From: Planctomycetaceae bacterium
GTDB taxonomy: Bacteria; Planctomycetota; Planctomycetia; Pirellulales; Thermoguttaceae
Direction of reading: 5' to 3'
Assembly (NCBI GenBank): GCA_031267635.1
Contig: JAIRYX010000192.1
Location: forward strand, 1 to 5,029
DNA length: 5,029 bases
Within the stretch, counting starts at the first letter, position 1. Every line of letters begins with the position of its first letter. The notes beneath the pieces were generated by a model. The model was given only the letters and a program-made list of their open reading frames with translations, was not told the DNA's origin and ran no database searches. Shown here piece by piece: positions 1-5,029 of the stretch. The position numbers and the translations under genes are program-made.

Positions 1-1004
1 CCGACCGACGCGACGCGGTTGTGCAAGCAAAATCGACACTCCGCCGCTTCTTCGCCGGTGCAGATTTTGTTTTCGTAAAGCTCATACAGCTTTCTTACGC
101 TGACCGGAGAAAGATTCGGCATCACGACATTCGCGCCGGCAATGAGTCCTAGCTCGCGTCCCTGTGGGTCGGCTGTCCCAAGCGCTGTGGTCGCCGGAAT
201 TAACGCATAGGGAAACATCAGCCGTAAAACCGAAATCAGCCGCAAACAAAGCTGTACATCGCCGTTGGGGAAATGATGAAACGGCGTGTCGTGATGCGTC
301 AAGTACGGTCCGATACCAATCATCGCCGGTTGAAGTTTCTGCAAAAAACGCAAATCTTCAATCAGATGTTCTGTTGTTTGATACGGTGAACCGACCATGA
401 AACCGGAACCGACCTGATAACCGATTCGTTTTAATTCCCATAAACATTCTTTGCGGTTTTGCAAGCGCATTCCCGCCGGATGCAATTTCGCATAATGCTC
501 CTCTTTGGCGGTTTCATGACGCAGCAAATAACGATTCGCTCCGGCAGCGAACAATTTGCGGTAACTGTCAAACGGTCGTTCACCGAGCGAAAGCGTAATC
601 GCGCAATCGGCGTAACGTTGCCGGATTGTCGAAACGATACCGCACATTCGGTCGTCGTTGAAATAAACGTCTTCGCCGCCTTGCAAAACAAACGTGCGGA
701 AACCGAGTCCATAACCGGTTTCACAGCAGGAAAAAATTTGTTCCTCGGTTAAACGGTAACGCTCAACATTCGGATTGTCTCGCCGAATACCGCAGTAGTA
801 ACAGTTATTTTTGCAATAGTTCGACAGCTCGATCAGTCCGCGAATATAAACGTCCGTACCGTAATTTTCCCGCCGTACTTGATCCGCCAACTTAAAAAGT
901 TCTAAATCGCAACGGTTCGTCTCAAGCAACGCTTTTAAAGCGCTGTCAGACAAATCCCCGTTTCGAGCCAGTTCGTCGGCAAGATTTTTTGTTAATAATG
1001 ACAT
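1..1004 (-). CDS. hydE: [FeFe]-hydrogenase H-cluster radical SAM maturase HydE (3' end beyond window)
   Basis: Read on the minus strand from ATG at 1004, the frame is open to the left edge (334 full codons plus two bases). Seen: a radical SAM CX3CX2C motif with C64, C68 and C71 (CKNNCYYCG), then GYGLGFRTFVLQGGED (97-112), LSLGERP (138-144), RYLLRHETA (158-166), GSGFMVGSP (199-207), GIGPYLTHHDTP (230-241) and IPATTALGT (269-277). From memory these follow Thermotoga maritima HydE in order and spacing. C315, C323 and C326 match the cysteines that hold its accessory cluster. The family acts with HydG and HydF to build the diiron subcluster of the H-cluster in the cytoplasm. T. maritima HydE has about 348 residues, so some 15-25 codons are missing here. 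An in-frame TAA at 1011-1013 forbids a longer N-terminus, and residue 1 lines up with the family start. No Shine-Dalgarno precedes it (AAGCAAAG). The paralogues BioB and PylB fit less well. No partner gene is visible. Confidence 0.93.
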   Translation of the reverse strand, partial: MSLLTKNLADELARNGDLSDSALKALLETNRCDLELFKLADQVRRENYGTDVYIRGLIELSNYCKNNCYYCGIRRDNPNVERYRLTEEQIFSCCETGYGLGFRTFVLQGGEDVYFNDDRMCGIVSTIRQRYADCAITLSLGERPFDSYRKLFAAGANRYLLRHETAKEEHYAKLHPAGMRLQNRKECLWELKRIGYQVGSGFMVGSPYQTTEHLIEDLRFLQKLQPAMIGIGPYLTHHDTPFHHFPNGDVQLCLRLISVLRLMFPYALIPATTALGTADPQGRELGLIAGANVVMPNLSPVSVRKLYELYENKICTGEEAAECRFCLHNRVASV

Positions 1005-1054
1005 CTTTGCTTAATTATTGATTGATTCCAAATAACAGTTGATCTCTCCTAGCA

Positions 1055-1060
1055 ATTATA
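1055..1060 (-). promoter_or_regulatory. Possible -10 box for hydE
   Basis: The minus strand reads TATAAT here, a perfect sigma-70 -10 hexamer. It would put a transcript start near 1048 and give a leader of about 45 bases before the hydE ATG at 1004. The -35 position 16-18 bases upstream (about 1077-1084) reads only TTATTT, GTTATT or GGTTAT, which is poor. The surroundings are very AT-rich, so a chance match is quite possible. Confidence 0.3.
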
Positions 1061-1094
1061 CGCTTGATTTTTCAAAAAATAACCTTTCTTGTAT

Positions 1095-1205
1095 TAGACC
1101 TTTTCTCTAACTTCATATCAGGTTGTTTAGGCAAAACAGGTGAATACAAAATAACTGTTTTTTGAATAGTGTTCGGTCTATTGATAGGGTTAGAGAAAAG
1201 GTCTA
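1095..1205. repeat. 17-bp perfect inverted repeat bounding a 111-bp segment (MITE-like)
   Basis: TAGACCTTTTCTCTAAC at 1095-1111 is the exact reverse complement of GTTAGAGAAAAGGTCTA at 1189-1205, with 77 bases between. A weaker hairpin sits inside: AAAACAG at 1133-1139 with CTGTTTT at 1155-1161. The arms begin and end in TA, as expected if a small non-autonomous element had inserted at a TA dinucleotide as IS630/Tc1-mariner elements do. TA is self-complementary, however, so this is not independent evidence. A T5 run (1206-1210) follows the right arm on the plus strand, but the 77-base loop is too long for a normal terminator. GGTCTAT also occurs as an extra direct copy at 1175-1181. That the repeat exists is certain; its mobile nature is inference. 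Confidence 0.8.
1141..1154. repeat. Direct repeat TGAATACAAAATAA, copy 1
   Basis: This 14-base word is repeated exactly at 1526-1539, and its core GAATACAAAA occurs a third time at 1233-1242. Copy 1 lies inside the 1095-1205 inverted repeat. The word is AT-rich, which lowers its significance, but 14 identical bases twice within 400 is more than expected by chance. No known regulator site is recognised. Confidence 0.6.
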
Positions 1206-1317
1206 TTTTTCGTCTACTTCAACGGCAATACAGAATACAAAACTTTCTGCTTGTTTCGCATTTTGGGGAGGAATTACGGGGTCTTGTAGGCGCTTTGGAT
1301 ATTCTGGGTAAAGCAAC

Positions 1318-1361
1318 TTATATATCGGCAGTGTACAGCGTTATACACTGCCGATGTATAA
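1318..1361. repeat. 18-bp hairpin (near-perfect palindrome)
   Basis: ATCGGCAGTGTA at 1324-1335 pairs perfectly with TACACTGCCGAT at 1344-1355 around the 8-base loop CAGCGTTA. The stem continues outward through one G-T wobble and five further A-T pairs (1318-1322 with 1357-1361), 18 pairs in all. Neither side is followed by a T-run, so it is not a standard intrinsic terminator. A transcript from carB would carry it about 460 bases past the stop codon. Possible roles are an RNA 3'-end or stability element, a dyad operator, or the body of a REP/MITE-type palindrome. The structure is clear; the function is unknown. Confidence 0.85.
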
Positions 1362-1422
1362 AATATTATTCCACGGTAAGGATTTGGCTGTAGATAGATA
1401 ATCGTCCGGGATTCGTAACTAT

Positions 1423-1463
1423 TCAGTTGACCAAGTGCGGCTTTATGTGACTTGGGCAACTGA
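1423..1463. repeat. 14-bp hairpin with one mismatch
   Basis: TCAGTTGACCAAGT at 1423-1436 pairs with ACTTGGGCAACTGA at 1450-1463, leaving one A-G mismatch (1430/1456) and a 13-base loop. Bases 1423-1426 are also the inner end of the left arm of the 1413-1684 repeat, so both pairings cannot form fully at once. No T-run follows on either strand. Confidence 0.8.
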
Positions 1464-1485
1464 CGCCAGAATTTTCTATTGCGTT

Positions 1486-1529
1486 TTCAAGTATTGTCCC
1501 CAAAAAACGAAATACTCAAAAAACTTGAA
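1486..1529. repeat. Weak nested dyads TTCAAGT/ACTTGAA and AGTATT/AATACT
   Basis: TTCAAGT at 1486-1492 is complementary to ACTTGAA at 1523-1529. Inside it, AGTATT at 1490-1495 is complementary to AATACT at 1511-1516. The two share bases 1490-1492, so they are alternative pairings. The stems are short and AT-rich, and on their own they could arise by chance. Confidence 0.4.
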
Positions 1530-1539
1530 TACAAAATAA
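1526..1539. repeat. Direct repeat TGAATACAAAATAA, copy 2
   Basis: This is the second exact copy of the word at 1141-1154, 385 bases away in the same orientation. It lies inside the 1413-1684 inverted repeat and overlaps the ACTTGAA arm of the weak dyad at 1486-1529. Its presence in both bounded segments could mean that they share ancestry or a bound protein. Confidence 0.6.
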
Positions 1540-1559
1540 GGGAATCAGGGTGGATTTTT

Positions 1560-1644
1560 GGACAATTGGGGGCGACTGAGGGAACTTTATAAACAAGAGG
1601 GCGGCAAGAGGTAATATTTATTGACTATAACGCCCCAATTGTCC
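1560..1644. repeat. 12-bp inverted repeat GGACAATTGGGG / CCCCAATTGTCC
   Basis: The arms 1560-1571 and 1633-1644 are perfectly complementary. After one bulged G (1572) two more pairs form (1573-1574 with 1631-1632). The loop is 56 bases (1575-1630), purine-rich and then AT-rich. The ATTGTCC word recurs at 1493-1501 as ATTGTCCCC. The whole repeat lies within the 1413-1684 segment and could be its internal dyad. It lacks a downstream T-run on either strand. Confidence 0.75.
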
Positions 1645-1816
1645 GGTACGGAGTTATTTAGTTTGAGTACCTGAATAGTTACGATAAACAAAATTTGCCC
1701 CTCAAATGTCTGCAGCCCCTTTTGTCTCTAAAATCGGGACAGTCACAAGAAACTCTTAAACGGTCAGCTCATATTTTGCGTTGTAATCGGAGGTTTTGGT
1801 TTACGATTTGAGGTAT

Positions 1817-4800
1817 TTACAAATAATCTTGAATCGGCGTGACATTGGTTTCGGGGTTTTGTGTGATGTAGCGGATTGCCTGAATCCATGCGTGTGCGCC
1901 GCGGATTGTTGTGACCAGCGGGATGTTGCGGTGAATGCACGTTGAACGGATTGTTACTTCGTCGCGGTGCGGGTTTTTCCCGGACGGCGTGTTGATGATC
2001 AGTTGCACCTGATTGTCAATCATCAAATCCAAAATGTTTGGACGTGCGCCCTCAATAATTTTAGCAATCGTCCGTACTTCGATTCCCATACTTTCCAACG
2101 TTTCTCCCGTGCCGCGCGACGTGATAATGTTGAAACCGAGATTCTTTAATTCTTTTGCCACTTCGCCGATATAAGGTTTGTCAGAATCTTTGACGGAAAT
2201 AAATACGTTTCCTTTCTGCGGAACGTCAAGCCCGGCGGCGATCTGGCTTTTGGCAAACGCCGCGTCAAAGGAGTGATCAATGCCCATCACTTCGCCTGTC
2301 GATTTCATTTCAGGACCGAGTTTCGCGTCCACGCCGGGGAATCGCGTCCAAGGGAAAACCGATTCTTTCACGCCGACATGTTCCACCTCACGCCGCGATT
2401 TGCCGATTCCGAGCGAATCCAGCGTTTCGCCGAGCATGATTTTCGTCGCCAGTTGTGCAATCGGCACGCCTGTCGCTTTACTGACAAACGGCACGGTACG
2501 GCTTGCACGCGGATTCACTTCCAGCACGTAGATCACATTGTTTTTGACGGCAAGTTGTAAATTGACTAAACCGCGAACTTGTAATTCAAACGCGATTTGT
2601 TCCGTAATGTTTTCAATCTGACAAACAAGCCAGTGAGGCAACGTTTGCGGCGGAATCGAACATGCCGAGTCTCCAGAATGGATTCCCGCCTCTTCAATAT
2701 GTTCCATGACGCCGGCAATATAAACTCGTTTACCATCGCAAAGCGCGTCCACGTCAACTTCAATCGCGTTTTCGAGAAAATGATCAATTAGAATCGGGTG
2801 ACCGCGGTCGATGGTAACGTCCGCTTTCATGCAGTAAACATGCAGGTTTTGCCAATATTCCCGCAAATCCTGTTCACTGAAAACAATCTCCATTTTTGCG
2901 CCGCCCAGCACAAAACTGGGACGCATCAACACCGGATAGCCAATCGCCGCCGCTTTATTGACCGCTTCGCCCAATTCAATCGCCGTCGCATTCGGCGTTT
3001 GGCGAATGTCCAATTTTTCGAGCATTGCCGAAAAAAGATTTCGATCTTCCGCCGCCGCAATTGACGTAACCGACGTTCCGAGAATCGGCACGCCTTCGTC
3101 GAAGAGCATCTGCGCAATGTTGAGAGGCGTTTGTCCGCCGAATTGCAAAATCACGCCTTTCGGTTTCTCACGCCGTACCACGCCTAATACGTCTTCGAGC
3201 GTCAACGGCTCAAAATACAAACGGTCAGACGTGTCGTAATCGGTTGAAACCGTTTCGGGATTGCAATTCATCATAATTGCTTCGTAACCGCAATCGCGCA
3301 CCGCAAACGCCGCGTGACAACAGCAATAATCAAACTCGATTCCCTGCCCAATCCGATTCGGACCGCCGCCGAGAATTAGAATTTTTTCCTTTTGCGGATT
3401 GAAATCAATTTGCGTTTCGTCCTCTTCTTCATACGTCGAATAGTAATACGGCGTCATCGCTTCAAATTCCGCGCCGCAGGTATCGACCAATTTACACACG
3501 GCGTCAATGTGACGCTCAAGCCGCCAACGCCGCACCGCTTGTTCGCCACACGCCATAATCTCGCCGAGCCGCCGGTCAGAAAAACCGAGACGTTTGATTC
3601 GCCGCATTTCTTCGACGGTCATTTCGGTCAGCTTTGTTTTCGCTAAGCGTTGTTCTTCCATGACGAGTTGTTGAATTTGACGCAAATACCAAGAGTCAAC
3701 TTTCGTGATATTCTGAACTTGCTCGACCGACGCGCCAAGCCGAAACGCACTCGCCATCTGAAACAACCGGTCGCTCGACGGCGTGTACATTTCTAGCAAC
3801 AATTCCTCCAGCGTTTTGGATTCCGCGTCCGCGTCGTTGGGCGATCCGAGTCCGAATTTTTTGAACTCCATGGAACGGATTCCTTTTTGCAACGCTTCTT
3901 TGAATGTGCGTCCAATCGCCATCGCCTCGCCGACCGATTTCATTTGAATCGTCAACCGTTCGCTTCCGCCGGGAAATTTTTCAAACGCGAATCGCGGAAT
4001 TTTGACGACGCAATAGTCGATACTCGGCTCGAAACATGCCGGCGTTTTTTGTGTGATGTCGTTGGGGATTTCATCAAGCGTGTAACCGACAGCAACTTTT
4101 GCGGCGATTTTTGCGATAGGAAATCCGGTCGCTTTCGACGCCAGCGCGGATGAACGGCTGACTCGCGGATTCATTTCGATGACGACTAGACGTCCGTTTT
4201 TCGGGTTTTGCGCGAACTGAATATTGCATCCGCCGGTTTCAACGCCGATCTCGCGAATAATACGAAAAGAATCGTCGCGCATCTTCTGATATTCGCGGTC
4301 GGTCATCGTTTGCACCGGAGCAACCGTAATCGAGTCGCCGGTGTGAATCCCCATCGGGTCAAGGTTTTCGATGGAACAAACGATCACGACATTGTCTTTG
4401 CGGTCGCGCATCAGTTCCATTTCAAACTCTTTCCAACCTTCAAGCGATTCCTCAATGAGAATTTCCGTAACCATACTTGCCGCGAGTCCGTCGGCGGCGA
4501 TTTGCTCGAACTCCTGCCGATTATACGCGATTCCGCCGCCGGTTCCGCCGAGCGTAAATGCCGGACGAATCACGCACGGCAATCCGATTTGTGCCACCGC
4601 TTCCGCCGCTTCGGTCATATTATGCGCTAATGCGCTTCGCGGCAAATCGATGCCGATGTTAAGCATTGTTTCGCGGAAAGCGTCGCGGTCTTCGGCGCGG
4701 TGAATCACGTCGCGGTCGGCACCGATCATCTCAATACCGAGTTCTTCAAGCACGCCCATTTCAGCGACTTTGAACGCGGTATTCAGCGCGGTCTGTCCGC

Positions 4801-5029
4801 CGAGCGTCGGCAGCAATGCGTCAGGACGTTCTTTTCGTAGCACCGCCGTAACGTACTCCGGCGTGATCGGCTCAATGTACGTCCGGTTCGCGGTTTCCGG
4901 GTCGGTCATGATCGTCGCGGGATTCGAGTTGATTAACACCACCTCGTACCCTTCTTCACGCAACGCCTTACACGCCTGCGTTCCCGAATAATCAAATTCA
5001 CACGCCTGACCAATCACAATCGGTCCGGC
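1817..5029 (-). CDS. carB: Carbamoyl-phosphate synthase (glutamine-hydrolysing) large subunit (5' end beyond window)
   Basis: The 1070 visible residues begin at AGPIVIGQACEFDYSG, equal to E. coli CarB residue 15, so about 14 codons lie off the right edge. The GTG at 5017 is an internal Val, not the start. CarB uses two ATP, bicarbonate and ammonia channelled from CarA to make carbamoyl phosphate for arginine and pyrimidines. Domains: carboxy-phosphate ATP-grasp about 1-390, oligomerisation 390-545, carbamoyl-phosphate ATP-grasp 545-935, MGS-like allosteric domain 940-1070. E. coli ATP-site residues R129, R169, E215, H243, Q285, E299, N301 and R303 are kept (R115, R155, E201, H229, Q271, E285, N287, R289), as are R675, R715 and E761 (R663, R703, E757). 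The ornithine ligands E783, D791 and E892 are kept. In the nucleotide site T977, K993, N1015 and T1016 are kept, but T974 is Ser and T1017 is Pro. About 8 extra residues lie near 728-744. The stop is TAA at 1817-1819. carA is not visible. Confidence 0.98.
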   Translation of the reverse strand, partial: AGPIVIGQACEFDYSGTQACKALREEGYEVVLINSNPATIMTDPETANRTYIEPITPEYVTAVLRKERPDALLPTLGGQTALNTAFKVAEMGVLEELGIEMIGADRDVIHRAEDRDAFRETMLNIGIDLPRSALAHNMTEAAEAVAQIGLPCVIRPAFTLGGTGGGIAYNRQEFEQIAADGLAASMVTEILIEESLEGWKEFEMELMRDRKDNVVIVCSIENLDPMGIHTGDSITVAPVQTMTDREYQKMRDDSFRIIREIGVETGGCNIQFAQNPKNGRLVVIEMNPRVSRSSALASKATGFPIAKIAAKVAVGYTLDEIPNDITQKTPACFEPSIDYCVVKIPRFAFEKFPGGSERLTIQMKSVGEAMAIGRTFKEALQKGIRSMEFKKFGLGSPNDADAESKTLEELLLEMYTPSSDRLFQMASAFRLGASVEQVQNITKVDSWYLRQIQQLVMEEQRLAKTKLTEMTVEEMRRIKRLGFSDRRLGEIMACGEQAVRRWRLERHIDAVCKLVDTCGAEFEAMTPYYYSTYEEEDETQIDFNPQKEKILILGGGPNRIGQGIEFDYCCCHAAFAVRDCGYEAIMMNCNPETVSTDYDTSDRLYFEPLTLEDVLGVVRREKPKGVILQFGGQTPLNIAQMLFDEGVPILGTSVTSIAAAEDRNLFSAMLEKLDIRQTPNATAIELGEAVNKAAAIGYPVLMRPSFVLGGAKMEIVFSEQDLREYWQNLHVYCMKADVTIDRGHPILIDHFLENAIEVDVDALCDGKRVYIAGVMEHIEEAGIHSGDSACSIPPQTLPHWLVCQIENITEQIAFELQVRGLVNLQLAVKNNVIYVLEVNPRASRTVPFVSKATGVPIAQLATKIMLGETLDSLGIGKSRREVEHVGVKESVFPWTRFPGVDAKLGPEMKSTGEVMGIDHSFDAAFAKSQIAAGLDVPQKGNVFISVKDSDKPYIGEVAKELKNLGFNIITSRGTGETLESMGIEVRTIAKIIEGARPNILDLMIDNQVQLIINTPSGKNPHRDEVTIRSTCIHRNIPLVTTIRGAHAWIQAIRYITQNPETNVTPIQDYL

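Larger units (their letters stand above)
1413..1684. repeat. 14-bp perfect terminal-type inverted repeat bounding 272 bp (MITE-like)
   Basis: TCGTAACTATTCAG at 1413-1426 is exactly complementary to CTGAATAGTTACGA at 1671-1684. The 272-bp unit contains further inverted repeats at 1423-1463 and 1560-1644 and no reading frame that looks like a transposase. The size and the terminal plus internal dyads suit a non-autonomous insertion element. Read from GTAAC, the tips resemble the GTAA start of IS66-family ends, but that is only a recollection. No 8-bp target duplication is present: CGGGATTC lies before 1415 and GATAAACA after 1682. The element could be old, or the repeat could be a structural RNA stem. 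Confidence 0.65.
1005..1816. other. Long non-coding spacer between carB and hydE, rich in inverted repeats
   Basis: This stretch of 812 bases lies downstream of carB and upstream of hydE. Counting bases gives about 39% GC for 1021-1800 and about 33% for 1021-1260, against roughly half in the genes. The only ORFs (74 codons on the plus strand at 1169-1393, 61 codons on the minus strand at 1274-1459) run through a palindrome, resemble nothing I know and have no convincing ribosome binding site. No tRNA, tmRNA, SRP RNA or CRISPR pattern was seen. The content is a set of inverted and direct repeats, listed separately. I found no hairpin followed by a T-run just downstream of the carB stop, so carB has no obvious intrinsic terminator here. 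Confidence 0.85.

Noticed and set aside
431..752. 97-codon ORFs on both strands within 431-752
   Set aside because: Both are out-of-frame shadows of hydE, whose frame carries the family motifs throughout.
1..1004. Biotin synthase or methylornithine synthase (PylB) instead of HydE
   Set aside because: The RYLLRHETA, LSLGERP and IPATTALGT segments and the C-terminal C-x7-C-x2-C follow HydE.
1046..1050. AGGAG on the minus strand as the hydE ribosome binding site
   Set aside because: It lies 41 bases before the ATG at 1004, and an in-frame TAA at 1011-1013 prevents any start nearer to it.
1189..1210. Intrinsic terminator formed by the 17-bp stem plus T5
   Set aside because: The partner arm is 77 bases away and the T-run faces the plus strand, where no gene ends; both genes run on the minus strand.
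1169..1393. 74-codon plus-strand ORF in the spacer
   Set aside because: It starts inside one inverted repeat and runs through the 1318-1361 hairpin, has no recognised similarity and no good ribosome binding site. Probably chance.
1274..1459. 61-codon minus-strand ORF in the spacer
   Set aside because: It covers the same palindrome in the opposite direction, its sequence resembles no family, and it has no start signal.
1407..1690. 8-bp target duplication around the 1413-1684 repeat
   Set aside because: The flanks CGGGATTC and GATAAACA do not match, and shifting the boundary by one or two bases gives no match either.
4208..4630. 140-codon plus-strand ORF opposite carB
   Set aside because: It is antisense to a fully conserved part of carB and its composition is what the codon bias of carB produces on the opposite strand.
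5015..5017. GTG at 5017 as the carB start codon
   Set aside because: It encodes the conserved Val of AGPIVIGQACEFDYSG, and the frame continues upstream to the window edge with the conserved AGPI, so the true start is outside.

Overview
The window holds two protein-coding genes, both on the minus strand and both cut by a window edge, separated by an unusually long, AT-rich, repeat-filled spacer of about 812 bases. From the right edge inward (the direction of transcription) lies carB, the large subunit of carbamoyl-phosphate synthase, at 1817-5029. It lacks only about the first 14 codons. At the left edge lies a radical SAM protein that I identify as HydE, the [FeFe]-hydrogenase H-cluster maturase, at 1-1004. 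It lacks roughly the last 15-25 codons. Its reading frame stays open to the left edge, so it is easy to miss if only complete ORFs are considered.

Organism: HydE implies an anaerobic or facultatively fermentative bacterium with an [FeFe]-hydrogenase, whose other maturation genes (hydF, hydG) and structural gene are not visible here. CarB is the bacterial single-chain large subunit. Its wording (for example NDITQKTPACFEP and PRFAFEKFP) reminds me of Planctomycetota and deltaproteobacterial-type CarB, but that is memory-based and weak. Coding GC is around one half. The spacer at 1021-1800 counts to about 39% GC, and only about 33% over 1021-1260. Neither gene edge visible here has a strong Shine-Dalgarno sequence.

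Spacer (1005-1816): I found no convincing gene in it. It contains at least five well-formed inverted repeats. These are a 17-bp perfect pair 77 bases apart (1095-1205), a tight 18-bp hairpin (1318-1361), a 14-bp perfect pair enclosing 244 bases (1413-1684), a 14-bp hairpin that shares bases with the left arm of that pair (1423-1463), and a 12-bp pair inside it (1560-1644). A 14-base direct repeat also occurs at 1141 and 1526. The simplest reading is an accumulation of small non-autonomous mobile elements (MITE-like) or their debris, possibly with structured RNA in the carB 3' region. A -10-like TATAAT lies about 50 bases upstream of hydE.

The two genes belong to unrelated pathways: arginine/pyrimidine precursor synthesis, and hydrogenase maturation. 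With more than 800 bases between them they are probably separate transcription units. I see no new gene system in the window. The repeat-packed spacer is the part most worth a second look.
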